Source: Candidimonas nitroreducens
GTDB taxonomy: Bacteria; Pseudomonadota; Gammaproteobacteria; Burkholderiales; Burkholderiaceae_B
Assembly (NCBI RefSeq): GCF_002209565.1
Contig: NZ_NJIH01000008.1
Span: 62,001-126,000, forward strand
DNA: 64,000 nt
Direction of reading: 5' to 3'
The first letter of the stretch is position 1. Each line of letters opens with the position of its first letter. The notes under the pieces were generated by a model that was not told the DNA's origin, did not search any database, and saw only the letters and a program-made list of their open reading frames with translations. Shown piece after piece: positions 1 through 9,540 of the stretch. The translations under genes and the position numbers were made by a program.

Positions 1-192
1 GATGTGGCGGTCGTCGATATAGATCTGCGGCACCGTACGCCGCCCGGTACGTTCCATCATGACGGCGCGCTGGGACGGATCCTGGTCGATGCGTATTTTG
101 TGGATTTCGGTGACCCCGCGCTTCTTGAGCAGCATTTCGGCGCGGGCGCAGTAGGGGCAAACCCCGGTGCAGTACATGGTGACGTTGGCCAT
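1..192 (-). CDS. grxC: Glutaredoxin 3 (3-prime end outside window)
   Basis: Small glutathione-dependent thiol-disulfide oxidoreductase of the cytoplasm. Only the first 64 residues are inside the window; the gene runs off base 1. The dithiol active site CPYC is at residues 12-15 and the cis-proline loop TVPQIYID at 53-60, which is the usual glutaredoxin spacing. The ATG is at 190-192 and the reading frame is open to the edge. Next on the same strand, upstream, is a rhodanese-domain protein, so both genes may serve thiol or sulfur chemistry. In relatives the following gene is often secB (family knowledge, not visible here). Identification is firm; the C-terminal length is unknown. Confidence 0.9.
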   Translation of the reverse strand, partial: MANVTMYCTGVCPYCARAEMLLKKRGVTEIHKIRIDQDPSQRAVMMERTGRRTVPQIYIDDRHI

Positions 193-316
193 AAGTCTTG
201 CGCTAGGTAGCGGTATCTGAAATTTATATATGTAGATATGGGGGCTGAATGGCCGCTGACAAGGCCGGCGGGCGAGGGCGCCAGCGGGGGCGGGAAAGAT
301 ACGCCGGGCTTGGGGT

Positions 317-727
317 TCAGGCCTTCTTGCCCAGCGGCAGGCCGCCTTGAGTCCAGCCGCGCAGGCCGCCTTCGAGGCTTACGGCTTCCAGGCCCTGCTT
401 GCGCAGCGCCGCCACGGCCCTGGCCGATTCCCGCCCCTGGTCGCAGACCAGGATCACGGGCTTGTTCTTGGGCAGCGCGGCGGCCTTGGCGGCGAGTTCG
501 GCCGCGGGGATGTTGCGCGCCTGGGCGATGCTGCCGGCCTTGTACTGCTCGGGCGTACGCACGTCGACGAATATCGCCTGGCGCTGGTTGGCCAGCTGTA
601 TGGCTTCCTGTACGCTTACCGCGTTGCCGCTGCGTCCCTTGGTCAGCGTGGGCCACAGCAGCATGCCGCCGGAAACCAGGGCGATGATGACGATGTACAG
701 GTTGTTTTGGCTTAAAAGAAAATCCAC
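317..727 (-). CDS. Membrane-anchored rhodanese-domain protein
   Basis: Single-domain rhodanese (sulfurtransferase fold), 136 aa. A hydrophobic segment at residues 9-26 should anchor it in the inner membrane, and the rhodanese domain follows. The active-site loop is CDQGRES with the catalytic cysteine near residue 95. FVDVRTPEQY and the C-terminal EGGLRGW are typical rhodanese motifs. I chose the GTG at 725-727 because AGGAC lies five bases upstream; an in-frame ATG at 772 would add 15 unconserved-looking residues and has no ribosome site. It is divergent from gpmA. The sulfur acceptor is unknown. Confidence 0.85.
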   Translation of the reverse strand: MDFLLSQNNLYIVIIALVSGGMLLWPTLTKGRSGNAVSVQEAIQLANQRQAIFVDVRTPEQYKAGSIAQARNIPAAELAAKAAALPKNKPVILVCDQGRESARAVAALRKQGLEAVSLEGGLRGWTQGGLPLGKKA

Positions 728-816
728 GATTTGTCCTGAATTGGCTCCTGGAATAAGAGCTGAATCAGACAATTATAAAATGGAGAAAACAATTCATTTT
801 TCGGGCCATTCTGACC

Positions 817-1566
817 ATGCACAAACTCGTACTCATGCGCCACGGCGAAAGCCAGTGGAATCTGGAAAACCGCTTCACCGGCTGGACTGACGTCGACCTC
901 ACCGAAACCGGCCGGCAGCAGGCCTGGCAGGCCGGCGAACTGCTCAAGAGCCAGGGTTTCGAGTTCGACCTGGCCTATTCGTCCGTGCTCAAGCGGGCGA
1001 TACGCACCCTCTGGATCGCGCTGGACGCGCTGGGCGCCATGTACACCCCCATCGGCCTGAGCTGGCGCCTGAATGAGCGCCACTACGGGGCGCTGCAGGG
1101 GCTGAACAAGGCCGAGACGGCGGCCAAGTTCGGCGACGAGCAAGTGCTGATCTGGCGCCGCGCCTATGCCATCGCCCCCGATCCGCTGGCCCTGGACGAC
1201 CCGCGCCACCCGAGCCACGACCGCCGCTACGCCAAGATCGCGGCCGACAAGCTGCCCGCCACCGAATGTCTGAAAGACACCGTGGCGCGCGTCATTCCGT
1301 TCTGGAACGAGTCGATCGCGCCGGCCATACGTGCCGGGCGGCGCGTGCTGGTGGCCGCCCACGGCAACAGCCTGCGCGCGCTCATCAAGCACCTGGACGG
1401 TATTTCCGACGACGACATCGTGCACCTGAACATCCCCACCGGGCAGCCGCTGGTCTACGAGCTGGACGACGAGCTGCGCCCCATTCGCCACTATTATCTG
1501 GGCGATCCCGACGAGATCGCGGCCGCCGTGGCCGCCGTGGCGGCCCAGGGCAAGGCCGCCAAGTAG
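817..1566 (+). CDS. gpmA: 2,3-bisphosphoglycerate-dependent phosphoglycerate mutase
   Basis: Glycolytic and gluconeogenic enzyme interconverting 3- and 2-phosphoglycerate in the cytoplasm. It is 249 aa, the normal length of cofactor-dependent mutases. The N-terminal RHGES motif places the phosphorylated histidine at residue 9, and [10 protein letters not shown] carries the second catalytic histidine at about 182. [13 protein letters not shown] is the conserved substrate-loop region. The start is the first ATG after the divergent gap with the rhodanese gene; no strong Shine-Dalgarno is visible. A peptidoglycan-hydrolase activator gene follows 37 bases downstream, so co-transcription is possible. 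Confidence 0.96.
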   Translation: MHKLVLMRHGESQWNLENRFTGWTDVDLTETGRQQAWQAGELLKSQGFEFDLAYSSVLKRAIRTLWIALDALGAMYTPIGLSWRLNERHYGALQGLNKAETAAKFGDEQVLIWRRAYAIAPDPLALDDPRHPSHDRRYAKIAADKLPATECLKDTVARVIPFWNESIAPAIRAGRRVLVAAHGNSLRALIKHLDGISDDDIVHLNIPTGQPLVYELDDELRPIRHYYLGDPDEIAAAVAAVAAQGKAAK

Positions 1567-1603
1567 GACGAAAACAGGAAACCTCCCGGATGCGCGCTTC
1601 CCC

Positions 1604-3097
1604 ATGACCGGAACGGCAAAGCTGCGGCGCCTGGCGGGTTGCGCCGCCCTGATTGCGGGCGCGTGGGCGGGCGTTGCCGCGGCCGCCGATTCGTCGGCGG
1701 TGCTGGCTGCCCGCCAGGAACAGGCGCGCAAGCAGCGTTCCGAGTTGCGCGTGCGCATCCAGAAGCTGCAGAAAGACATCGACCAGCAGGAAGCATCGCG
1801 GCACGAGGCCGCCGATGCGCTGCAGGCCTCCGAATCGGCCATTTCGTCGATCGACCGGCGGCTGGTCGAGCTGGCCGACCAGAAGCACGCCGCCGAGGAC
1901 GACCTGGCGCGCATCGCCACCGATACCGCTGCGCGCCGCAAAGAATTAGCCGCGCGCCAGGCCGAACTGGCCGCACAGCTGCGCTCCGAGTACGCCAGCG
2001 GCCTGTCTCCCTGGACCGCCTTGCTGTCCGGCAACGACCCCCAGGCCATAGGCCGCGAGCTGGGCTATCTGGGCTATGTGTCCAAGGCGCGGGCTGATAC
2101 CTTGCGGGCCATACGCCGCGTGTTGCAGGAACTCGAGAGCCTGCGGGCCCGTGCCGAGGCGCGCCGCAAGGAATTGCTGGAGGTGGCGCAGCAGACCGAG
2201 CAGCAGAAAGAAGAACTCGAGCGCCAGAAGGCCGAGCACCAGAAAGTGCTGGCCAGCATCGACGCCCAGCTCAAGCAGCAGCGCGGCCAAGCGCACACGC
2301 TGGAACACAACGACCAGCGCATGGGCCGCCTGATCGAGGGGCTGGATCAGGCCATCGCCCAGCAGCGCGAGGCCGAGCGCAAGGAACGCGAGCGGCGCAA
2401 GGCCGAAGCCGAGCGCAAGGCGCGCGAGGCGCTCGAGGCTCGCCGGCGCCAGGCCGAGCAGGCCGCCCGCCAGGCGGCGCAGGCTCGCAAGGAAGCTCAG
2501 GCCCGGCAGGAAGCGCAGGCGCAGCAGCAGGCCCAGGAACAGGCCCAGGAACAGGCGCGCCAGGCGCGCGAGCAGGTCGAGGCGGCCCGCGCCCAGGCCC
2601 GCCAGGCCGAGGCGCAGAAGGCCGAGGCCGAAAAAGCCCGGCAGGCGCAGCAGCAGGCCGCGCCAGCTGCCCCGCAGGCGGCGCCGAGCCTGCCGCCGCC
2701 GGGCGGCTTCAGCGGGCTGAAGCACGGCCTGCCCTATCCCGTGCACGGCGAGGTGCAGGGCCGCTTCGGCATGAGCCGGCCCGACGGCGGCCTGTGGCGC
2801 GGCATCGTGCTGCGCACCGCGGCGGGCACCGCAGTGCATGCCGTAGCGCCGGGCCGCGTGGTCTATGCCAGCTGGCTCAGGGGCTTCGGCAACATTCTCA
2901 TCATCGACCATGGCGATAAATACCTTAGCATCTACGGTTACAACCAGAGCCTGCTCAAGCAGGTGGGCGACGTCGTCCGCGCGGGGGAAACCATTGCCAC
3001 GGTAGGGGCCACCGGCGGCCAAGTGGAGCCCGGTCTATACTTCGAAATCCGGCACGCGGGCGTGCCGGTGAATCCCCTGCTTTGGCTGGGGCATTAA
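1604..3097 (+). CDS. EnvC-like murein hydrolase activator (degenerate M23/LytM)
   Basis: Periplasmic coiled-coil protein with a LytM domain, 497 aa. Residues 1-27 form a signal peptide ending at AAAADS. About residues 30-355 are a long Q/E/A/R-rich coiled coil, and the LytM domain fills roughly 375-497. The zinc-binding motifs of active M23 peptidases are not intact: the final HxH is replaced by YFEIRH and the first HxxxD region reads RPDGGLWRG. This matches EnvC/NlpD-type proteins, which activate amidases during cell separation and do not cut peptidoglycan themselves. The S41 protease gene ctpA follows, an arrangement common in proteobacteria. Confidence 0.88.
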   Translation: MTGTAKLRRLAGCAALIAGAWAGVAAAADSSAVLAARQEQARKQRSELRVRIQKLQKDIDQQEASRHEAADALQASESAISSIDRRLVELADQKHAAEDDLARIATDTAARRKELAARQAELAAQLRSEYASGLSPWTALLSGNDPQAIGRELGYLGYVSKARADTLRAIRRVLQELESLRARAEARRKELLEVAQQTEQQKEELERQKAEHQKVLASIDAQLKQQRGQAHTLEHNDQRMGRLIEGLDQAIAQQREAERKERERRKAEAERKAREALEARRRQAEQAARQAAQARKEAQARQEAQAQQQAQEQAQEQARQAREQVEAARAQARQAEAQKAEAEKARQAQQQAAPAAPQAAPSLPPPGGFSGLKHGLPYPVHGEVQGRFGMSRPDGGLWRGIVLRTAAGTAVHAVAPGRVVYASWLRGFGNILIIDHGDKYLSIYGYNQSLLKQVGDVVRAGETIATVGATGGQVEPGLYFEIRHAGVPVNPLLWLGH

Positions 3098-3208
3098 TTT
3101 CGGTACTATGTACGCTTGTGTCCACGCGCCCGGCGAGGCCTGTTGCGGCGGCGGGACATGGCCGGCCCGGTGCGGCCGGCCGTGAAAAGAGTCTATTTGG
3201 GAATATGC

Positions 3209-4759
3209 ATGGGCGCTCGCAGGTTTCGCAGTTTCGGTTTGGTGGCTTTGGGTGTGGCCGGGGGTATCCTGATCAGCCTGGGCATTTCTGCCGCCGCGCA
3301 GCGCGGCAGTCCATTGCCGCTCAAAGAGCTGCAGCAGTTCGCCAATGTGTTTTCGGCGATCAAGAGCAGCTACATTGAACCCATGTCCGACAAGACCCTG
3401 ATCGACGACGCGATCAAGGGCCTGTTCACGGATCTCGATCCGCATTCAGCGTATCTCGACCCCGAGGCCTTCAAGGAAATGGAGGCCATCACTCAGGGCG
3501 GCTTCGGCGGCCTGGGCATAGAAATCGGCAGCGAAGACGGCATGCCCAAGGTCATCGCGCCCATCGAGGACACGCCGGCCGCGCGCGCCGGAATCCTGAC
3601 CGGCGACCTCATCACCGAGATCGACGGCAAACCCACCAAGGGCATGACGCTGAACGACGCCATCAAGCTGATGCGCGGCGAACCCAATACGTCCATCGTC
3701 CTGACCATCAAGCGCGCGGGCCAGGCCAAGCCGCTCAAGGTCAAGATCGTGCGCGCCATCATCAAGGTGCGCAGCGTGCGCAGCAAGATGCTGCCCGGCG
3801 ACATCGCCTTCGTGCGCATCTCGCAATTCCAGGAAACCACTGTGCCCGACCTGGTCAAGCAGTTGCGCACGCTGGGCGGCAAGCATGCGCCCAAGGCCGT
3901 GGTGCTCGATCTGCGCAACGACCCGGGCGGCCTGCTCGAAAGCGCCATAGGCGTGGCCTCGACCTTCCTCAAGCCCGGCCAATTGGTGGTTTCCACCAAA
4001 GGGCGCGTGCCTTCGTCGAACCACCAGTACTACGTGACCCAGTCCGATGGCGTTTCCACGGTGCCGGGCTGGACCAAGACCGTACCCATGGTGGTGCTGG
4101 TCAACGTCGGCTCGGCCTCGGCCTCCGAGATCGTCTCCGGCGCCCTGCAAGACCACAAGCGCGGCAAGATCATGGGCAACCGCACCTTCGGCAAGGGCTC
4201 GGTGCAAAGCGTGCTGCCGCTTAGCGAAGACACCGGCATCAAGCTGACCACGGCGCGCTATTACACGCCCAGCGGCCGCTCCATCCAGGTCACCGGCGTC
4301 GAACCCGACATCGTCGTGGACGACACGCCGCAGGGCAATCTGTTCCGCCTGCCGCGCGAGGTCGATCTCAAGCACCACTTGCTCAACAGCGCGGTCACCG
4401 ACGAAAGCACCGACGAAGAAAAGGCCAGTACCAGCAAGCCCAAGGTCGAGCCCAAGATGTTCGAGTTCGGCGGCAGCGACGACTTCCAGCTGCGCCAGGC
4501 GGTCAACTTCCTCGAAGGCCGCAAGGTGCACAAGATAGAGCCGGGCCTGATCCTGGCTTCATCCAAGAAAGATGCCAAGGCCAAGCCCGCTGCTGGTGGC
4601 TCCAGCAAGACCGAACCGGCTGAAAAAAAAAGTGAAGTGAAACCGCAAGAACCGGGCTCGGCCGACCGGCCCGCGCCCGGTGCGCTGCCCCAGCCGGCCC
4701 CGGGCCAGAAGATCGAGCGCTTCCGCATCACTCCGCATGGGCTGATCGAGCTGCACTAG
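3209..4759 (+). CDS. ctpA: C-terminal processing protease (S41A, CtpA)
   Basis: Periplasmic serine protease of the tail-specific protease family. With the ATG at 3209 (GGGA a few bases upstream) the product is 516 aa with an N-terminal membrane segment at about residues 8-30. A PDZ domain follows (GGLGIEIG through the RAGILTGDLI region), then the catalytic core. The serine is in GSASASEI (about residue 304) and the lysine in FGKGSVQ (about 329), the 25-residue spacing of Ser/Lys proteases of this family. The C-terminus is a low-complexity K/E/P-rich tail. A longer in-frame start at 3116 exists but precedes the hydrophobic segment with an unlikely sequence. Its TAG stop lies inside repeat element C1. 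Confidence 0.93.
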   Translation: MGARRFRSFGLVALGVAGGILISLGISAAAQRGSPLPLKELQQFANVFSAIKSSYIEPMSDKTLIDDAIKGLFTDLDPHSAYLDPEAFKEMEAITQGGFGGLGIEIGSEDGMPKVIAPIEDTPAARAGILTGDLITEIDGKPTKGMTLNDAIKLMRGEPNTSIVLTIKRAGQAKPLKVKIVRAIIKVRSVRSKMLPGDIAFVRISQFQETTVPDLVKQLRTLGGKHAPKAVVLDLRNDPGGLLESAIGVASTFLKPGQLVVSTKGRVPSSNHQYYVTQSDGVSTVPGWTKTVPMVVLVNVGSASASEIVSGALQDHKRGKIMGNRTFGKGSVQSVLPLSEDTGIKLTTARYYTPSGRSIQVTGVEPDIVVDDTPQGNLFRLPREVDLKHHLLNSAVTDESTDEEKASTSKPKVEPKMFEFGGSDDFQLRQAVNFLEGRKVHKIEPGLILASSKKDAKAKPAAGGSSKTEPAEKKSEVKPQEPGSADRPAPGALPQPAPGQKIERFRITPHGLIELH

Positions 4760-5026
4760 GGCCTGTTCACACTAAAAGGAGAGCCGCATGGCCACAAAAA
4801 AGCTCGTCCATCAAGGCGCGAAGCGCAGCCGTGGTGGTGCCACGGCGAGCATGAGCAACGCCGAGGGGCGGGCTTTTTTGTGGCCACCCTTCGGGCTGGT
4901 GGGCAAATGGGCGCCATGCGTCGTTACAGGCTCGTTGCGTGGAGCGGCCACGCGGCCTCGCCCAGTGCCTAGCCTGGCGCCCATTTGCCCACCAGTGCGA
5001 CTCCCCTTTTAGTGTGAGCAGGCCCT
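4758..5026. repeat. 269-bp structured intergenic element C1 with three nested inverted repeats
   Basis: The gap between ctpA and moeB is almost wholly inverted repeats. The outer arms (4758-4781 and 5003-5026, about 24 bp) read AGGGCCTGTTCACACTAAAA and its near-exact reverse complement. Inside are a perfect 15-bp inverted repeat (4789-4803 with 4872-4886) and a perfect 21-bp inverted repeat (4896-4916 with 4975-4995). The left arm contains the ctpA stop codon and the right arm ends at the base before the moeB ATG. It could be a MITE-like element, a folded RNA, or both. Half-elements recur at other sites in this window. No protein is predicted with confidence. Confidence 0.85.
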
Positions 5027-5776
5027 ATGAACGATGCGCAGCTGTTGCGCTATGCGCGCCACATTCTGCTCGACGAAGTGGGCATCGAGGGCCAGCAGCG
5101 CCTGCTCGAAGCGCGCGTACTCATCGTGGGTGCCGGCGGGCTGGGTTCGCCCGCGGCCTCTTATCTTGCGGCGTCCGGGGTCGGCCACATCATCCTGGCC
5201 GACGATGACGAGGTCGAGCTCAGCAATCTGCAGCGGCAGCTGCTGCACACCACCGCGCGCCTGGGCTGGCCCAAGGCAGAATCGGGCCGGCACATGCTGG
5301 CCGAAATCAATCCCGAGGTGCAGGTGCGGGCCGAGGTGGCCAGGCTCGATGCGGCCCGTCTCGAGCAGATCGTGCCCGCCGTCGACCTGGTGCTGGACTG
5401 CACCGACAATTTCGCCACCCGCCACGCCCTGAACCGCGCCTGCGTCGCGCACCGCAAGCCGCTGGTCTCGGGGGCGGCCATCCGCTACGCCGGGCAGGTC
5501 AGCGTCTACGACCTGCGCAGCGACGCCTCGCCCTGCTATCACTGCCTGTTTCCCGAAAACGAAGGGGCGCGCGAGATCAGCTGTGCCACCACCGGAGTGC
5601 TGGCGCCGCTGGTCGGCATCATAGGCAGCACCCAGGCCGCCGAGGCCATCAAAGTGCTGACCGGTGTGGGCGAGCCGCTGGTGGGGCGCCTGCTGTGCCT
5701 GGATGCGCTGTCGATGCGCTGGCACGAAATCGCCTACCAGCGCGATCCGGGCTGCGCAGTCTGCGGTCATCGCTGA
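5027..5776 (+). CDS. moeB: MoeB/ThiF-family E1-like adenylyltransferase
   Basis: Activates the C-terminal glycine of a ubiquitin-like sulfur carrier (MoaD, or ThiS in some organisms) by adenylation, for molybdopterin or thiamin synthesis. It is 249 aa, the full length of MoeB without a rhodanese extension. The ATP-binding VGAGGLGSPA motif is near residue 35, and the DDDEVELSNLQRQLL segment and LDCTDNF are typical. Two zinc-binding cysteine pairs are visible, CYHC and the C-terminal CAVC. The start codon directly abuts the right arm of repeat C1, so no normal Shine-Dalgarno is present. MoeB versus ThiF cannot be settled from sequence alone. Confidence 0.88.
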   Translation: MNDAQLLRYARHILLDEVGIEGQQRLLEARVLIVGAGGLGSPAASYLAASGVGHIILADDDEVELSNLQRQLLHTTARLGWPKAESGRHMLAEINPEVQVRAEVARLDAARLEQIVPAVDLVLDCTDNFATRHALNRACVAHRKPLVSGAAIRYAGQVSVYDLRSDASPCYHCLFPENEGAREISCATTGVLAPLVGIIGSTQAAEAIKVLTGVGEPLVGRLLCLDALSMRWHEIAYQRDPGCAVCGHR

Positions 5777-5819
5777 CGCGGCTTTGCTGGCCCTGGCGGC
5801 GACCGCATTGCCGGACTGT

Positions 5820-6398
5820 TCAGGACATCCGCAGGCCCATCAGCGCCAGCTCTTCGGCGTGGCGCGCCGTGGGCAGAGCCTGCCAGCTGGTCTGCGCGTA
5901 GCGCAGCCAGCGCCCGCTTACCCAGTGCATCAGCAGCCCGCCGGCCAGTTGCGGGTCGGCGGCCAGCGCCAGCGCAGGGTGGGCCACGAGGGCGCTGGCC
6001 GCAAGCTCGTCCTGGATGGCGGCTATCAGCCCGCCGAGCCGAACTTGCAGCTGCCAGTCTTCGGTCACCAGGGCATCGCCGGTGAGCACGCGCGTTTGGC
6101 CCGGATGGCGTTCGGCGAACAGCAGCAGTGCGTGCACCTGGCGGCCGAGCCGGCGCGCGCCGTCGGCCTCGGTGGCGGCGATGTGCTGCAAGTCTTCGAA
6201 CAACTGGGCCTCGATGGAATCCAGCAGCGCCATGTAGATGGCTGCCTTGCCCGAATAGTGCCGGTACAGTGCGGCTTCCGATACCCCCAGCCTGTCGGCC
6301 AGGGCCGCGGTCGTGATGCGCGCCGCATGCGGCTGCGCCAGCATCGCGGCCAGGGTTTCCAGGATTAGGGTCTTGCGTGTGCCGGAGCGCGGATTCAT
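5820..6398 (-). CDS. slmA: TetR-family regulator, SlmA-like
   Basis: DNA-binding protein of 192 aa from the ATG at 6398. The N-terminal helix-turn-helix is clear (ITTAALADRLGVSEAALYRHY, about residues 28-48), followed by the all-helical TetR C-terminal domain. ALYRHYSGKAAIYMALLDSIE is characteristic of the nucleoid-occlusion factor SlmA subgroup, which binds specific chromosomal sites and blocks FtsZ ring assembly. In many betaproteobacteria a SlmA-like gene lies beside argB and a HAD phosphatase, as here. A longer in-frame start at 6443 exists but adds a non-conserved stretch. Assignment to SlmA rather than a metabolic TetR rests on sequence feel and context. Confidence 0.7.
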   Translation of the reverse strand: MNPRSGTRKTLILETLAAMLAQPHAARITTAALADRLGVSEAALYRHYSGKAAIYMALLDSIEAQLFEDLQHIAATEADGARRLGRQVHALLLFAERHPGQTRVLTGDALVTEDWQLQVRLGGLIAAIQDELAASALVAHPALALAADPQLAGGLLMHWVSGRWLRYAQTSWQALPTARHAEELALMGLRMS

Positions 6399-6534
6399 GA
6401 ATTGCTCTTCATCATCAGCCGCCGCGCCCGGCCGTCCGGGCACGCCGGGCTCGCATGTGCCACGCCATATTGCAGTCTCCCATTTCTTCTGATGTTGTGA
6501 TGGCCTGTATGGTACGCCGCCGCGCAGCGCCGGG

Positions 6535-7269
6535 TCAGCGGCGCAGCGGCCGGCGGCCGAGCAGCAGTTCGCTGACAGAGTTTACGCGCAGTCCCACGTG
6601 CTGGCCGCGGCCGCTGTGCTTGCCGGAAAACGGGGTGCCCGGGTGATAGACGTGCACGGTGCGCATGCCGGCCTGCCTGGCGCTGCGCAGATTGCCCAGC
6701 GTATCTTCCACCAGCACGGCGCGGGCGGCGGGCACGCGCAGCCGCGCCAGCACCTGGCGCATCAGCGCAAGCGATGGCTTGGGGCGCACGCGCCCCTGCA
6801 GGCGCATGTGGTTGATGGCCCATACCCTGTCGAACTGGCGCAGGATGCCCAGCGCGCCCAGCACCGTGCGGGCATAGGGCAGCGGCGCGTTGGTCAGGAC
6901 GATCTTGCGCCCGGGCAGGCGCGCCAACCTGCGCGCCAGGCCCGATTCGCCATGTACCAGCGGGGCGATCTCGAAGCTGTGGCTCAGTTCCAGGAAGGCG
7001 TCGATGTCCACGCCGTGGTGGCGCTCCATGCCTATGGCGGTGGCGCCGTAGCGTTTCCAGTAGCGGGTGCGCAGCAGGGTGGCGGCCTCGCGATCCAGAT
7101 TCAGCGACTGCATGACAGCTTCGGTCATGCTGCGGTCGATGGCGGCGAAGATGGCCTTTGATGCGTCGTGCAGGGTGTTGTCCAGGTCGAACAGCCAGAC
7201 CGTGCCGCGTGCCGCCCTGCGGCCGCCGCGGACGATGCCGCGGCGCGTGTGCGCGATGTCGGTTCGCAC
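6535..7269 (-). CDS. HAD-family pyrimidine 5-prime-nucleotidase-like phosphatase
   Basis: Haloacid-dehalogenase superfamily hydrolase, 244 aa, beginning with GTG at 7269. The nucleophile motif I is FDLDNTLHD (Asp at about 28 and 30), motif II is VLTNAP, and the motif III/IV region RPKPSLALMRQ...VLVEDTLGNL supplies the lysine and acidic residues. The sequence resembles the yeast Sdt1/PPN1-like subgroup, annotated as pyrimidine nucleotidase. It starts 20 bases downstream of the argB stop on the same strand, so it is likely co-transcribed. The physiological substrate is not established from sequence. Confidence 0.85.
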   Translation of the reverse strand: MRTDIAHTRRGIVRGGRRAARGTVWLFDLDNTLHDASKAIFAAIDRSMTEAVMQSLNLDREAATLLRTRYWKRYGATAIGMERHHGVDIDAFLELSHSFEIAPLVHGESGLARRLARLPGRKIVLTNAPLPYARTVLGALGILRQFDRVWAINHMRLQGRVRPKPSLALMRQVLARLRVPAARAVLVEDTLGNLRSARQAGMRTVHVYHPGTPFSGKHSGRGQHVGLRVNSVSELLLGRRPLRR

Positions 7270-7288
7270 GCTGAAAGAGGGGCCGCGG

Positions 7289-8308
<1,020 letters not shown>

Positions 8309-8806
8309 TCAGCTGGCCAGCGCCTTTTCGACAGTGTGCATGAACGCGACCTTGTCGTAGTTGCCCAGGTAGCGCTTGATGATATGGCCCTGCTTGTCGA
8401 TCAGGAAGGCCGTGGGCGTGAGCCGGATGTCGCCGAAGGCCTTGGCGATGCGCCCTTGCGCATCGATGGCCACGGGGAAGGGCAGCTTGCGCGTTTCGGC
8501 GTAGTTCTTGACGTAGTTGGGCGGGTCGTACTGCATGGCGACCGCGATCGCCTCGAAGCCCTTGGGAGCCAGGGCGTCGTAGGTCTTGATCATGTCGGGC
8601 ATCTGCTGGATGCAGGTGGCGCAGTCGGTGGCCCAGAACTTCACCAGCACCACCTTGCCGCGCAGGTCTTGCGGCGTGATCTTCTGGCCGGTGAGCGACA
8701 CGTAGGTGACGTCGGGAGCGGCGGCCCGGGCCGAGCCCGAGAACTGCCAGAGCGCGACGCCCGCCAGGGCGACGACGGCGATCAGACTGAGCAGGACTTT
8801 TTTCAT
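8309..8806 (-). CDS. TlpA-like thioredoxin-fold protein with CATC active site
   Basis: Exported thioredoxin-fold protein of 165 aa. Residues 1-29 are a hydrophobic signal or anchor. The redox motif is WATDCATC with cysteines at 62 and 65, where most TlpA/ResA proteins have CPxC. The cis-proline segment is LTPTAFLIDKQG. It should act in the periplasm on protein thiols, but substrate and redox direction are unknown. The ATG overlaps the stop of the BON lipoprotein gene by four bases, and the SIS gene overlaps that one in the same way, so the three form a tight operon. A second TlpA-like gene with CPPC is at 54305. Confidence 0.88.
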   Translation of the reverse strand: MKKVLLSLIAVVALAGVALWQFSGSARAAAPDVTYVSLTGQKITPQDLRGKVVLVKFWATDCATCIQQMPDMIKTYDALAPKGFEAIAVAMQYDPPNYVKNYAETRKLPFPVAIDAQGRIAKAFGDIRLTPTAFLIDKQGHIIKRYLGNYDKVAFMHTVEKALAS

Positions 8807-9540
8807 TGCACTGGCATGGCTTGGGCGTCGCCGGAAGAGGCGGCGGGCGCCGGGGTTGTGGGGGTGGTGCCGCTGGCCCCATTGTCCTGGATCGGAGCGG
8901 GAGTTTGCCGCTGCTGCAGGCTTTCGGGCGTGACGATTTCGAACAATTTTACTACTTTATTCACGCCGCTTACCCCCGAGGCCACCTTGGCGGCGCGCTC
9001 GGCTTCGGCGGTGGTGACCTTGCCCATGAGGTACACCACGCCGCGTTCGGTGGTGACGCTGATGGTGCGGGTCGGCACGCCCTTGGTGTCGATGAGCGAG
9101 GCCGTGACCTTGGAGGTCAGCCAGGTGTCGTTGGTGCGCACGCTGAGAGGCGTGACGTCGCCCACGCGCAGTTCGTTGAAGACGCGCCTGACCTTGGGAA
9201 TCTGGCCCGCGCGTTCGCCGATCTGCTGCTTCATTTGTTCGGAGGGCACGTCGCCCACCAGCAGCAGCCAGCCGGCATACGAGCTGGTATTGATGCGGCC
9301 CTTGTCGCCCACGATGGCGCCGAGGTCGTTGGCGGCCTTGATTTGTATGGTCTTGTCGTCGACCTGTTCGCCGGCGGTGCGGCGGTCGCTGGCGACCGTG
9401 GCGGTGGTGGCGGCAGCACCGCCCACCACGGCTACCCCGCAGCCCGCCAGCGAGCACAGGCTGGCTGCGGCCAGGCCGGCCAGCAGCAAGGAACGGGCAC
9501 GTTTCGCGGTGGTGGCCGATAGCGTGATGGTAGGCAGCAT
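8803..9540 (-). CDS. Outer-membrane BON-domain lipoprotein (DolP/YraP-like)
   Basis: Lipoprotein of 245 aa with two BON domains. The signal peptide ends in the lipobox LAGC with the acylated cysteine at residue 34. BON domain 1 spans about residues 60-125 and BON 2 about 135-200; the C-terminus is a P/T/A-rich tail. DolP-type proteins support outer-membrane integrity and envelope stress resistance at the division site (family knowledge). Gene order SIS protein - BON lipoprotein is the same as diaA-dolP in many proteobacteria. The ATG at 9538-9540 overlaps the SIS gene stop. Confidence 0.88.
   Translation of the reverse strand: MLPTITLSATTAKRARSLLLAGLAAASLCSLAGCGVAVVGGAAATTATVASDRRTAGEQVDDKTIQIKAANDLGAIVGDKGRINTSSYAGWLLLVGDVPSEQMKQQIGERAGQIPKVRRVFNELRVGDVTPLSVRTNDTWLTSKVTASLIDTKGVPTRTISVTTERGVVYLMGKVTTAEAERAAKVASGVSGVNKVVKLFEIVTPESLQQRQTPAPIQDNGASGTTPTTPAPAASSGDAQAMPVQ

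Noticed and set aside
3116-3208. Longer N-terminus for CtpA
   Set aside because: The extension precedes the membrane segment with an arginine-rich unlike sequence, and a better ribosome site serves the ATG at 3209.
4788-5012. A 74-codon reading frame inside element C1, with GGAG before its ATG
   Set aside because: It is wholly made of inverted-repeat DNA, resembles no protein family and reads into the arm before moeB. I keep it only as a note under the repeat.
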